Below, piece after piece: positions 22,801 through 34,201 of a DNA stretch of 54,036 bases. The translations under genes and the position numbers were made by a program. Below the pieces are notes generated by a model. That model was not told the DNA's origin. It did no database searches and was given only the letters and a program-made list of their open reading frames with translations. Source of the stretch: Diplocarpon mali (lineage: Eukaryota > Ascomycota > Leotiomycetes > Helotiales > Drepanopezizaceae); NCBI GenBank assembly GCA_024741835.1, contig JAENRP010000304.1, forward strand, positions 1 through 54,036, written 5' to 3'. How positions within the stretch are numbered: position 1 is the first letter of the stretch; each line of letters opens with the position of its first letter.

Positions 22801-25000
22801 CAGATCTTTAGCTACTATTTTATATAAGAATAAAGATGGCTTAAGAGCTTTAAAATAGAGTCTTCAATTATAAAGGCAGGCCTTAGTAAACTCTAGTAAA
22901 AGGCTAAAGGCACTACTACCAAGATCTGGAAGGAGCTTTAATAGTCTTATAAGAAGCGACCTAATAAGAGGAGTAGGCCTTAATAATATAATACCTTAAG
23001 TTGTAATACTAGCTTAAAGATTATAAGCTTAAAAGATAAAGCTACCTAGACTTTTAAAGGAACCTTTAGCAATAATAAAAATAAAGAAGAAGACCTATAG
23101 AGAAAAGCGCAAAGAGGAACTCCTTCTTCTTAAGTAAAAGAGGATAAAACGCTTAAGCATTAAGTAATAGGAGACTTTAAAAGTATATACTATTGCTTTA
23201 AAGTATATACTCTTTTAAAGTAATATTGATTTACCCTACTCTTTATATATATAGGAGTTTGTATTAACCTTTTAAGCGAACGAATAGATAAAGGAGAATA
23301 AGAAGGACTATTTAATAGTTTATATAATTATTAAAGCTATAGTTAATAGTTAGGCAAAGGATAAAGCGCAGTCTCTTAACCGCCTATAGCATTAAGGCTT
23401 TCTACTAAAGCCTCCGAAAGGATAGTAGGACTTAGAAAAGTACCCTTTTAACAAACGATTTAAAGAAGGAGGGTATTAAGAGATTAGGAATCTAGAATCT
23501 CAAAGTTGCTAGAAAATTATATAAAGGGACTACTTAAAGCCCTTGCTAATACTATTAAAATGGGTTTTTACTTATAAGGTTAATAGCTTTAGCGAGCTTC
23601 TAAAGTACCGATTATAGCTAGTTATACAAAGGGATTTTTAAGATAAAGCTTCAATTTTCTCAACTTATATAGCTATACTTATAGTAAGGTCTTTTAAGGT
23701 ACTAATAGCACTTATTACGTACTTTGATATAGAAGTAAAGTAGTTCGATATTATTAATACATTTATTAATACTTTTAAAGACCTAAGGAGTGCTTTAGTT
23801 ATATGCTTCCTATTAGATGGCTTTAAGCGCCTTAGTATAGTAGTAGAACTAGACCGCGCGCTCTATAAGCTAAAAGACTCTTTAGTGCTATAGTATAGGA
23901 ACTTCGCAGGAATGCTTAAGGGCCTTTAACTCAAGCTATTAAGCGAGGAGCCTTATATTTTTATAATAAAGGATCGTATAGTCTTTATAGCATTTTATAT
24001 TAATAATATTTAAGTATTATATAAGGCCTTTAACTTAAATTAGGTAACTTATTTAATTAAAGACCTAAAGAGGGTATATAAGCTTACTATTATAAGAGAT
24101 ATCTCCTAATTCCTTAGAATAAGGATTATTTAAAATAGAAAGGTAAAGAGGATCTTTTTAATTTATAATACTTATATTAAAAAGATCGCTCAAAAGTTTA
24201 AAGCTAATATAAGAAGAGTGCTTAATACTTTATTATTAAAGAAGGAGTTTATTAAGAACTTAAGGCAAGCTTTTTTAAAAAAGGTAAAAGAGTATTAAGA
24301 GAAAATAGGCTCTATTCTTTATATAGCGATTATAATACGCTTAGATATTGCATTTATAGCCTTTTAATTATCTTTCTTCTTAACTAATCTAAGCTTTAAG
24401 TACCTTTTAGCCGCGGATTAGACGCTTTAATACTTATATAGTATGCGCTTTTTAAGAATTACCTATAGCTTTAAGGCTAAGGAATACTAATTGGTTGCGT
24501 CTTTAAATACTTCTTTTAAAAATGATTAAAAGACTTATAGATCCTCTTAAGGATATATCTTCTTTCTATTTAAAGGACTAATTATTTAAAAAGCGAATTA
24601 TTAAGCGATTATCACGCTCTCCTTTATTAAAGTAGAACTCTATAGTATAGTATCTATTATAAAGGAGATAATAGTTATAAAACGCCTCTTTAAGGAGATT
24701 CGCATAAACTCCCTCTTTAAATAGAATATCTATTATAATAATTAATAGATAATTCGGCTAATTATTATAAAGAATAAGAAGATTAAGATAAGCCTTTAAT
24801 ATATTAAAATTAATAATATATAGATCTGCTAAAAGTATTAAAGAAGAAGCTTTTAAATAATTTACCTTCTTATTAAAGAGATATACGCAGATAGGCTTAT
24901 TAAGAACTTAGACTGCTAGAAGTTTAAAAGCTTTATTTATTTATTAAACCTTTAAAGCTTTTAAATAATCGTTTAATAATTCGCATTCGCTAGCAAGTAG
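19863..25000 (+). pseudogene. E copia gag-pol, main piece
   Basis: Resumes the E gag frame at 19863 (V-F-K-T-V-D-R-T-L-L-A-S-A). The knuckle-like C-P-C-K-G-F-K-N-H-Y lies near 20510-20545. The protease-like L-N-N-C-A-A-T-Y is near 20890-20925, with Asp-to-Asn and His-to-Tyr RIP changes against B1. GAG-pre-integrase-like sequence is near 21405, and RT has K-W-V-F-T-Y near 23555, S-T-Y and F-Y-I-N-N-I near 23995. RNase H is around 24420-24750, with C-terminal L-L-N-L near 24945. Domain order and motifs match B1, so E and B1 are members of one copia clade with different LTRs. Many TAA/TAG stops are present; not functional. Confidence 0.85.
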
Positions 25001-25158
25001 TCACTTATTACTAAAAGACTTATACTTATAAGCTCCTACTCTCTTATAGTTATATTTATTTGTTTTCTCTTATAAAGCGCATTATAAAAGCTTCTCCTTT
25101 TCTAAAAATATAAGATAGGTAATATTCCTAAGCTGTTATTATAAAGCGCAACCCTTTC

Positions 25159-25779
25159 TCAAATCCTCTTAGCTAAGGCTAAGAGCCGCGAAGCTATAGC
25201 TATAAGCTCTATATAGATCTCCTCTTAAGAGAGGCCTAGAGGCACTCCCTTAGCCAAAGGCCTGCTGGCGAATATACTAGTAATAATAGGGGCGAAGGCA
25301 AGGGGTACGGCAAGGGCGATAGGAGCGAGGATAGCAAAGGCGGCGGCGATAGTAAGAGCGGCAATAGCAGGGGCAAGGATAGGAGAGATAAAGGGAGATA
25401 CTATAGCAGCGGCTGCAATAGCAGCGGCAGATAGGATAGGAGCGGCAGCGGCGATAGTAAGGGCGAATAGGTCCGAGCCGAAGGGGCTAGGAGCGAACGG
25501 GAATAGTATACTAAGAGTAGGGAAGGCAGCAGCACTACTACTCGCAGGAGTAGCAGGCCCTCCTAGCACTAGGGTCCAATCGCTCCTATCTTTTAAAATC
25601 AGCCTAAAACTTAATAAGACTTAATAAGATATATTATAAAAGCTTTAAAGCGCACCCTTTACTATATTAAGTAGTAGTACCACCTCCTCTTTAAAGGCGC
25701 CGCAGGCGCAGGCCGATATAATAGCCTCTTAAGAGGCAAGGAGAGGTCCGCTGGCCTACTAGCAGCCGTTGCTTAATAC
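25159..25779 (-). pseudogene. E antisense accessory ORF, C-terminal piece
   Basis: This minus-strand frame continues, in phase, the N-terminal piece at 33334-33516 once F and one AATAC copy are removed. After the Cys cluster come L-S-N-G-C, an S-A-C-A-C-G-A-F-K-E-E-V-V block and a long Ala/Ile/Pro-rich segment (25225-25569). A helical E-E-I-Y-I-E-L-I-A-I-A-S tail then ends at a TGA (25159-25161), not a RIP-type stop, so this may be the true end. The segment is unusually GC-rich for the window. An ORF of 114 codons (25225-25569) is intact within it. The other strand would read as a Gly/Ser/Asp/Lys-rich low-complexity chain, which cannot be wholly excluded. Family unknown. Confidence 0.55.
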
Positions 25780-26086
25780 TATAACGGCTGCACCTCCACT
25801 TGGTGCAATTACCTAGGAGTACGGCGTTTTAAGGTTTTGCAATCTCGATTCGATATAAGGTTATTTCGAATCGACCCCAAAGGTGCAAAAGGATATTCTT
25901 ATATAATATTATATAAATAGATAAAGAGCCTTAAGCTGCTTATATATATAAGAAAGACGGGCTCTCTCCTAAGGAGGGCTCTTTAACTTCTTCATTTCCT
26001 TTATATTAGACCTATAGAATACGCCTTTTGCACCACTTCTTACTCCTATACTTAATCTTGCACTTCGGCAGTTCTATATTATTATA
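25780..26086 (+). repeat. F 5' LTR (307 bp)
   Basis: Starts TATAACGGCTGCACC and ends ATTATTATA. It is heavily RIP-mutated at its 3' end compared with the 3' LTR, which keeps GTGTCGTTACA. The 26087-26390 leader that follows shows no gene. Confidence 0.93.
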
Positions 26087-26389
26087 TTAAATAAAGAAGT
26101 TCTTCTTCGCTAGGGACGGCTTTTAATAATATCCTATCTCTTTTGAAAATCGATTTGCAATTGTTTCGACTTTTAATAGAGTCAGGATTTTAAAGATCTC
26201 TTAAATAAACTGGAAGCTTAAGTATAGCTTATTAACTAATATAATCGAAGAACGCTTTTATTAGCCGGATTTTCTTAACTACTCCTTTTATAGAAGTACT
26301 ATAAGCAGAAGTTAGGAGAGTACTACGCTATTAAAACCCTTTTTCTATAGAACCCCTTTTTAACCGAATTACTACCGAAACTAAAATCG

Positions 26390-29300
26390 GTAAAATGAAT
26401 TCCCTATTAGCTGGAAGTTAGTAAATATAGAATGTACCCGATTCGTTTAGGAAATTAGCTTTTATAAGGAGTACCCCTACCCTAGCTCCTAAGGCCGGAC
26501 CTTCCTCTACCGCCAAAGGTAAAAGACTATAATACTATAGTTAAGCCAATTAAGATAAATAAGACTTTTTAAACTTAAACGTTTTATAAGGAATAGTCTT
26601 AGGTTTAAAGGAATCCTTATAATGCTAAGATTAATCTAATTGATAATTATAAAGCGAGATTAGCAGGATTGCCTAAGCTATCTTTAGCCTAAAGACCTTA
26701 GCTTATTAAAGCTAAGAGACGGCTTAGCGCGTATATTAGACTATTAAGTAAGAATCCACTTACCTTTAATAAAGTAAGACCCAGCCTCCTTTAAAAGTTG
26801 ATATAGATATAAAATGGCTAAAAATTCAGCTAATCGAAAAGATCACCTCCTTTAATAATAGGACCTCTTTAATATATAAGTAGTAGTTAGCTTTAGTCTA
26901 AGACCGATTGTAAGTTAATACTAACCTATATTTGAATAAGCAAGCTCGCTAAGCCTTTATTTAAGGATCTACTATAAAATAAGCCCAAATATACCTTAAA
27001 CCCTAGTACCTCTTAGAGACTAACTCCTTTTAGAACTATTAAGAAATAGTAAAACTGCTAAGTAATTACTTTTTAATTAGCTAAAAGGTAGACTTATTCT
27101 AATTTACTTTCTATTACCTTTATATAAGAGAAGCCGGTTATACTAAAGAAACTTTCCTTTAATTTCAAGCCTAATTCTAATCTACTATAATTTAAAAAGA
27201 GGTCTTAAGATCTGAGTAGTTCTTCTTTATATAAAATAAAATTACCCTTTAGTTTAAAGCTGCCTACGCCTTAGCTAAGGCCTCTTAAAGGAAGGACTAT
27301 ACTATTATAATTAATTAATTGAATGCCTTTAATGCCGAACGCTAAAGTAATTAACTTCTTAACCCTTTGATTAAAAGTAAGGCAACTTTAGTATTATATT
27401 AAAAGATATTCGGTTCGCTCTTTAATAAGACTGCTTGCGGTTTAAGCGCTAGAAGTACTACCTAAGTTTCTAAGATACTAGCCTTAAAGCCGATTACCCC
27501 TTTTTACTAAGATATACTAGCTAAGGCTAGTTCTTCTACTTTGCCCTTTAAGCAAGCTACCTACTAGACTTATAGTAAAATTGATCACTATAAGACTAAG
27601 TGCCCTTTTATAAGTAAGATTAATACTTTAAAAGATATAAAGGAAGATAATCTAACTTTAGACTTAATTAAGAATAGGGTTAAAATAAAGGAAGATTAGA
27701 AAAACGAAAAGGCTTAAGAAAAGACTTTTACTTAGGCCTGCGAAAGTGCGACTTATTAAAGCTAGATCTTAACTCTTTAATAAAAGGGAAGCAATTCCTA
27801 ACCTTTTATACTATTAGTATAAATGGACTTAGAGTATTATTATTAGCTTTAATAGATACTAAAGCCCTTAGTTACCTATTTTTAAATTATTCCCTTTTTA
27901 TATATCTTTCGAAAGCGACTGGCTTTAAAATTCTTCCTCTTCTAGCCCCTATTCCTATCTATAGATTTTAGAATACTATTTGCGCATAAGCTATGCACTA
28001 TATGCGCTTTTACTTAATAATTGATAAAAGGCATATTTATAACTGCCCTTAGGTTATTCTCGACTTAGGCTAGCGTAATACTATTATTAAAGTCAAATAG
28101 ATGCGCCGATTCCGACTTAAACTTAATCTAAAGGAAAACCGATTTATATAGCCTTTATATTACCCCTTATCTCCTTAATTTGCAAAGGAAATTATCATTT
28201 ATCTTCCCCCTTTTAAAGGACTTCGAATCCGATCTAATTATTAAACTAATATTAATTATAAAGAACGGGAAATAGCTATAGACAAAGCTCGATAGATTAA
28301 TAGAAGATAGTCTTACGTTAATTTAATAGTCCTAACTAGGCGCAAGATCCCTTTTGCTATTACTAAGCCAGCGCCCTTGCCTATAACTAAGCTAGATCCA
28401 AGGAAATAGCCTAATATAAATCGACTATAATCTGACCTTATTTGCAAATGCCTTAAAGCTGCAGTTCTTATTTGCGAAATCAATACTAATGCCTTTTATT
28501 ATAATATAAAGTATAAGGAGATAGAGTTCTTTTAAACTAGTATTTATAAAGTAGATAGGATTCTAAAGGAAAGATACGAACCTAAGAATCCTAATATCGA
28601 AAAGCTAATTAACAATCGACTCTTAAAATAGTACCGATCTTTAAGATAAGCCTTTTTAAAAAGGGATATAGATACCCTCCTTCCCTATTAGTACTATAAT
28701 TATAAGATATAGCTAAAAGGGCCCTTGCCTAATGCCTATTTGCCCCTCTACTGTCAATCTACTAAAGAGCTTAAGGTTATAAAGGAGTACTTACTTAAGA
28801 ATTTAAATAAAGGCTTTATTAAGACAAGTACTAGCCCCTTCGCTTTACTAGTACTATTTATAAAGAAGGCCGATAGTAGCCTCTGATTTTATATAAACTA
28901 CTAGAAGCTAAATGCACTAACTCGAAAGGACGCTTACCTAATTCCGAAGATAGATAAACTTTTAAGATAAGTATCTAAAGCTAAGATTTTCATAAAACTA
29001 GATATTCGAGCCGCTTTTAATCGGATACAAATAGACCTTGAATCAAAGGAATATACTACCTTTCGAATAAAGTATAGATCCTATAAATGCAAGGTTCTCC
29101 CATTCGGCCTTTATAATAAACCTAGTACTTACTAATAGTATATAAATAATATTCTTTTAAATTACTTAAATGATTTTTATATAGCATATTTAAATAATAT
29201 TTTAATTTACTTTAAGAATATTGAAAAGCATTAGGACTATATTGAAAAGGTGCTGAAATAACTCTTAAAGGCTGGCCTTTAAGCAAATATTAAAAAGTGC

Positions 29301-31690
29301 AAATTCTATATTACTTAAACTCAATATCTCAAATACATTCTAATAATAACCGGGATCGAACCGGACCTTGAAAAGGTCGAACTACTATGCGATTAGAAGT
29401 ACTTAAAAACTATTATTAAAGTAAAGTCTTACTTAGGATTTTGCGAGTTCTATTAATAATTTATTCGCAACTTTAGGCTAATCGCCAAACCCCTTTTTAT
29501 TTTAACCCAACCGATAGTACTTTAGAATTGGATAAAAGAGTACCGAATCGCTTTTAAAGAGCTTTGTAAGCAATTGCTTTCGATTTAGCAGATTTATTAT
29601 TTTGACCCTAACTTACTTATAAAGCTGGAAACTGATGCTTCTAATAGCATTATCGCTAGAGTACTTTCTTAGCAATACTTTAATAAGCAATAGTACTTAA
29701 TCGGCTTCTATTTATATATACTTTCTAGTTATAAATCTAATTAGGAAATATATAATAAGGAACTCTTTACTATTATTGAATCCTATTATAAATAGAGACT
29801 TAAGCTTATATCACTTAAGGAGCGAGTTAATATTTACTTAGATCACCGCTCCCTTAAGTATTTTATAACTATTAAGGTTCTAACTATAAAATAGTACTAA
29901 TAGATAGAATTTTTATTTGACTTTAATTTTCGAATTATATATACTTTTAATAAAGACAACTAAAAGGCTAATATTCTTAATTGCTAAGAGTAGGATATGC
30001 CGGTTTATAAATAAGCGAAGTTAGATAGCCGATCTTAGGTTCTGATTTCCCTAGCTTAATTAGACCTTTGAATTAATATTAAACTGGCTGACAAATTTCT
30101 TGCCAGATTTACTAAAGGCACCTTTACCCTAATATTAACTGATGCTCCCGATTCGACCTTGAATCGACTTAAGGATTCCTTTAATTTAATTGAAAAGCTT
30201 TATTAAAATAATTACAAATCCTTTTAAAAGATTCGTACCAACCTCCTTAAGAATTACTTTTTAAAAGACAGATTGCTTTACTTTAAGAAGCGTCTTTGCG
30301 TATACTATAATACTCCTTTATATACTTATCTAATTTAGAAAGCTTATAACCAACCTTTAAGCGCGCACCTTAGTGGCTTAAAGACCTATTAGCTACTTAC
30401 TTTTAAGTACTATTAGGTTGAGATAGGTTCAGATTGCAAAAGATTTATTGCAAACTGCAGACCTTATTAATTCTCGCATTCAAAGATAATTAAATAATAA
30501 GGCCTCTTATAGCCTCTTCCTATTCCTAACTATCCTATATAGCACTTATATATAGATTTTAAGGATTTCCCTTTTAATAAGTATAGTTTTAATCGAATCC
30601 TAGTTTTTATAAACCAACTTAATAAGAGTACTATTATAATCCCTTATTAAAAAGATATTAACGCTTAAGGAACTGCCCGATTATTCGTTTAATAGATATA
30701 TCAATTTGGCTATACCCTAAAGACAATTACCTTAGACTAAGGCCTTTAGTTTGTCTCCTTATTTTAAAAAGAGTTCTGCTATATTATTAATATTAAGATT
30801 AAACTCTTTATAGCATACTATAAAAAGACTGACGGCTAAATAGAGATCATAAATAAGTATATTAATTTAAGGCTACGGCCTTTTATTAATTATTATTAAA
30901 ATAATTAAAGTAAATTAATTCTATTAATAGATCGTATGCAATCGACTCTCCTTTATGCTTCGATCGGTATAACCCTATATTAGCTTAAGTATAGAGTTGC
31001 ACCTTAGATAAGTTAGGACTAGATCTCTCCGAAACTGTCTAGCCTATAGAAGAGATTAAACTAAGCAAAGGCTAGGCTAATAGTAGAAAGGATGCACTTA
31101 GCCTAAGAAGTAGCAAAAGGCAATATAAAACGCGCTTAAGAGAAAATGCGTAAGTTTATAAATCAATATTAAAGGGAGATTGATTAGAAACCTAAAGATA
31201 TAGTCTACCTTTTAATAAAAAATCTTAAGAACTACCGCCTTAATAGGAAACTGGCTAATTAATAAGATAGTCCTTTTAAGGTTCTTAAGAAGGTAGGCAA
31301 TTTATATTAGATTAAGCTGCCTATAGGTTCTATAATATATAATATCTTTATATTAAAGCTACTATTTAAAGATCTGTAGAACCCTTTACTAGGTTAGGAA
31401 TAACCCTAGCTTATTATAGAAAAGATCGCTAGGTAAAAAGAGTATAAAGTATTTAAGATACTAAGGGTACGCCTATCTTAAGGAAAACTAAAGTACTAGG
31501 TTAAATAGACTAGTTATAACCTTGATTTAAGTTAATATCGCGCCTTAAATTTTACAAGATCCTTATATAAGATTCGCGACTTTTATTAGGCCAACCCTAT
31601 AAAGCTAGGACCACTTTAAAACCTATAAGCTTAACTAAAGGCTTAGGAAAGCGGTATAGATAATTATAGTCATTTGAAAGATAATAGACC
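26390..31690 (+). pseudogene. F gag-pol polyprotein with chromodomain, RIP-inactivated
   Basis: gag occupies about 26400-27600 and ends in a CCHC knuckle (D-H-Y-K-T-K-C-P-F near 27580, with two Cys changed to Tyr). The protease-like I-D-T-K-A near 27850 has the Gly of D-T-G mutated. RT includes F-I-K-L-D-I-R-A-A-F near 28990, L-P-F-G-L-Y near 29100 and the active site as Y-L-N-N-I near 29190 (Asp-Asp to Asn-Asn). RNase H starts with L-E-T-D-A-S-N near 29625. The integrase HHCC region (S-A-H-L-S-G, S-D-C-K-R, N-C) is about 30360-30475. A chromodomain (E-Y-K-V-F-K-I-L ... L-K-Y-x-V-K-W near 31440-31520) ends the protein. Chromodomains in such elements bind heterochromatin marks and guide integration. 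Confidence 0.9.
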
Positions 31691-31719
31691 AGATGCGAAA
31701 TAGGTTAGTAAATAAATCT

Positions 31720-31738
31720 AAAAAAAAAAAAAAAAAAA
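31720..31738. repeat. 19-bp A-run at the pol/antisense-ORF junction (F)
   Basis: An uninterrupted run of A lies between the chromodomain end and the 3' end of the convergent minus-strand ORF, followed by A-rich sequence to about 31770. It occupies the same relative position as the purine repeats of C1 and C2. Confidence 0.85.
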
Positions 31739-31764
31739 GGAGAAAAATAATAAAAAATATAAAA

Positions 31765-32786
31765 ATAATAACACTAGGCCTATTGCCCTTCCCTTTTATA
31801 ACTCCTCTGACCCCTCTTCCTCTGCGCTTAAGGAGATAAGCTCTAACTCTATTCTAAAGCTAGAGCTCGCCTTTTATCTATGCCTCCGCTTAGAATAACC
31901 CTAACCTTCTCTTGCCGCCGCTAGCGCCGTCCTATTAGCCACTGCGCCTAATGCTACCCTTATTACTATAAGCCTTCCTCTCCTTATAAGAGACTCTGCC
32001 GCTATAGCAGTCTGCTCTATTAATATAATAATAGACCTTAGAAGGCCTAGTATAGTTTGGCTGGATTGCTTTAACCTCGCTAGCTAGGACTTAATAAAGT
32101 TGCTGCACTCTTATTAGAAAGTTAGCAATTAATTTAATACTAATTTAAGTTGAACTTATAGCAATTATCGCCTAAACCTCCTTTAGCTAGCTTACTATAG
32201 CTTTAGTTATAAAGCGGAGCTTTATAAGGCTAGCGCGCTCGATTTAAGTGCAGCTAGTCAAAGCCTTTGCGCTAGCTATTAGTAAGAGGTTGATAAGGAT
32301 CCAGGCGCGCTAGACCGCCTTTTAATAGAGCATCTTGCGGTTCCTTACTAAAACCGCCCGCGCGTTATCGTTATCGCTATTATCGTCCTCCTCTTACTAC
32401 TAGGCAGCCTCCCCCTGCTACTCCTTAAGGGCCGCAGATAGCGCTACAAACTCCTCCTTAATATAAGAGAGAAGCTATAAATAAGTATTAGCGTAAATAG
32501 AATTGGAGAATCGATTTAAGGTACTTATAAGGATGCACTCTGCCTTCTGCTCTTAGTACTAATAGCACTTTTTACTACATTTAGACTCAAATTCGCACTT
32601 ATATGCAATATCGCGCATAAGGCGCCGTATATACTAGTAATAATAAATGCGATAGGCTACCGCAAGGGCGCCTGACAGCAAAGGGATCGGTACTATATAT
32701 ATTAGACGCGATTCGACCTTAGACTAGGGCAAACTTACTTATAGTAGTTAATAATAGTAGTAGTAATTGTTTCTACTACTATGCAT
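31765..32786 (-). pseudogene. F antisense accessory ORF with Cys cluster and acidic/Gln region
   Basis: On the minus strand from an ATG at 32786 (M-H-S-S-R-N-N, then a Tyr run) about 340 codons carry no TGA; the stops are TAA/TAG consistent with Gln codons. The order is Y-I-R-R-L-M-R-D-I-A, a Cys cluster Y-K-C-E-F-E-S-K-C-S-K-K-C ... A-E-C-I-L-I (about 32600-32530), a helix I-K-E-E-F-V-A-L-S-A-A-L-K-E, an E-E-D-D-N-S-D-N-D-N acidic stretch near 32380, then a basic C-terminal tail. The composition is hydrophilic and protein-like, unlike the plus-strand reading. It lies between pol and the 3' LTR and is convergent with pol. The exact C-terminus is unclear. Family not recognised; the Cys spacing is looser than in C and E. 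Confidence 0.62.
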
Positions 32787-33007
32787 TAGTCTTATACTAT
32801 ACTAGTAGGAGTAAGGGACTTATATAATTATATATAATTATTATACTAAGGAAGGAAGATCTTATAAGGGGAAAAACAAATTTAAATATATAACGCGACT
32901 TGCGCTAAACTAAATATAAAATAGTACCGTTTGTATAATAATGCGCTAAGTATATTACTATATAAAAATTATCGCAACCTACTAACGCTTATAGATAAGT
33001 ATTCTTA

Positions 33008-33021
33008 AAGGGGGAGGGTAG
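33008..33021 (+). other. F polypurine tract
   Basis: aaagggggagggta immediately precedes the 3' LTR, the site expected for plus-strand DNA priming in LTR elements. It confirms the plus orientation of F. Confidence 0.85.
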
Positions 33022-33328
33022 TATAACAGCTGTACCTTCACTTGGTGCAATTACCTAAGAGTATAGCGTTTTAAGGTTTTGCAATCTCGATTCGATATAG
33101 GGTTATTTCGAATCGACCCTAAAGGTACAAAAGGATATTCTTATATAATATTATATAAACGGATAAAGAGCCTTAAGCTACTTATATATATAAGGAAGAC
33201 AGGCTCTCCCCTAAGGAGGGCTTTCTAACTTCTTTGTTTCCTTTGTATTAGACCTATAGAATACGCCTTTTGCACCACTTCTTGCTCCTATACTTGATCT
33301 CGCACTTCGGCGGTTCTGTGTCGTTACA
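33022..33328 (+). repeat. F 3' LTR (307 bp)
   Basis: Starts TATAACAGCTGTACC and ends GTCGTTACA; full-length match to 25780-26086. Its 3' half retains CpA/TpG sites and is clearly less RIP-damaged than the 5' LTR. Confidence 0.94.
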
Positions 33329-33333
33329 AATAC

Positions 33334-33516
33334 CGCATAACGAATGCAACGCGTACCAAAGGTGCTATTAAAGCACCGACGATTGAGATTGCCGGTACTC
33401 CTGCGTGCGATATAACGTATATACGCGTTGTTGCGCTCTATTATAGGCTTAGGCATATGGCGCGCAGCGGGGGCAGGGCTCTCTAGCGGCAGTAGCAGCA
33501 AGGGCGGCGGCGGCAA
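33334..33516 (-). pseudogene. E antisense accessory ORF, N-terminal piece with Cys cluster
   Basis: The minus-strand frame opens at ATG 33516 (M-P-P-P-P-L-L-L-L-P) and encodes an Arg/Asn-rich segment. A cluster R-R-C-F-N-S-T-F-G-T-R-C-I-R-Y-A-V follows (33370-33334). The Tyr is a plausible RIP product of Cys (TGT to TAT) and the next Cys lies beyond the F insertion (L-S-N-G-C), giving C-x8-C-x2-C-x6-C. The reading then continues at 25779. The apparent ORF extension to 33211 is read-through into the F LTR and is not native. The region is GC-rich and little RIP-mutated. An alternative frame (Ala-rich, with P-C-P-R-C) also looks plausible upstream. Confidence 0.55.
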
Positions 33517-33999
33517 GGGCGACGGCTGCGGCGGCTTATTGCCTAGCAGGCACTAGGACGAGCGCGCTAGGGTTACAGCTCCTAAAGGAGCGCCAGCGAC
33601 CTAGCGCAAAGTCAGTATAACATAGGGTATAAGGACTCTAAGGGTCTTACTTTGCAAGGGCAGCTAGGGCTACGATAAGTAGGAGTTCCTTCTATATTTA
33701 AAAATTATTAGTATAAAGATAATATTTTTAAATAATAAAGGAGGGTTCTTTTTAAAAGAAGGGAAGGAGAACCTCTGCGATGGAAATACTCTATAAGAAG
33801 CCTAATAGAGCACTAGTATAGAATCGCGAAGATTCCTAAGCGCGCTTATTGCCTATAGCAACCCTTTTCGTTTTAAAAGGAACGACCTCTAGAGGAATAG
33901 CACGTAAGATAGAGCCTCTTTTCTTTATAACTGCCATTCTTTCTTTTGTTTTATCTATATAACTAAGCAATTTTAAAAGCATTGCCTAACTAAGGGGTA
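33517..33999. other. E segment between antisense ORF and 3' LTR
   Basis: It begins GC-rich (33517-33640) and becomes AT-rich. No convincing gene. A short purine-rich stretch (aactaagggg) precedes the LTR at the polypurine position. If the antisense gene is expressed, its promoter should lie here or in the LTR. Confidence 0.5.
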
Positions 34000-34196
34000 T
34001 ATTATACAGAATAGGCAGAGTCTCTACTTATTCTAAAGACCCTTTACGTAACTCTGCTAAGTCATAGACTCTCCCTTTTCTTTCCAAAGTCTCCTTACCA
34101 TATATATATTAGATAATAATACAATTAATCATCTTTTCCTACTTCTACAAGCCTCCTAAGCGACCTAATGAAGGCCCTCCAGCCGACCGCACCATA
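34000..34196 (+). repeat. E 3' LTR (197 bp)
   Basis: Starts TATTATACAGAATAGGC and ends CGCACCATA. It aligns without gaps to 3769-3965 with C/T and G/A differences. It is followed by the RIP-altered TSD copy cgata. Confidence 0.92.
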
Positions 34197-34201
34197 CGAT
34201 A

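Larger units (their letters stand above)
25780..33328 (+). mobile_element. F: full-length Ty3/gypsy chromovirus (7549 bp) inserted in E
   Basis: LTRs of 307 bp (25780-26086 and 33022-33328) with inverted ends TGTAAC/GTTACA and TSD aatac on both sides (25775-25779, 33329-33333) define it. The order is gag, protease, RT, RNase H, integrase, chromodomain, then a minus-strand accessory ORF, a polypurine tract and the 3' LTR. IN after RT plus a C-terminal chromodomain identifies a Ty3/gypsy chromovirus. Confidence 0.94.
3769..34196 (+). mobile_element. E: full-length copia element (about 7.6 kb) carrying nested B1 and F
   Basis: LTRs of 197 bp lie at 3769-3965 and 34000-34196, flanked by TSD cgatg (3764-3768) and cgata (34197-34201); the single difference is a TG-to-TA RIP change. 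Subtracting B1 and F with one TSD copy each leaves about 7.6 kb. The order is 5' LTR, initiator-tRNA PBS, gag-pol (plus), antisense accessory ORF (minus), 3' LTR. B1 interrupts gag in frame and F interrupts the antisense ORF in frame, so both inserted after E. Confidence 0.9.

Noticed and set aside
19686..25000. LTR at 19686 as the 5' LTR of the copia genes that follow
   Set aside because: Its right flank atagg equals the left flank of the LTR at 4592, and the gag frame ending at 4591 resumes at 19863. It is the 3' LTR of B1; the following genes belong to E.
25225..25569. Host gene for an Ala-rich secreted or membrane protein
   Set aside because: The frame joins in phase with the N-terminal piece at 33334-33516 after removing F, lies inside E, and ends at a TGA before pol; it is better explained as the E antisense ORF.
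33211..33333. C-terminal part of the 101-codon ORF at 33211-33516
   Set aside because: This portion is read-through into the F 3' LTR and was created by the insertion.
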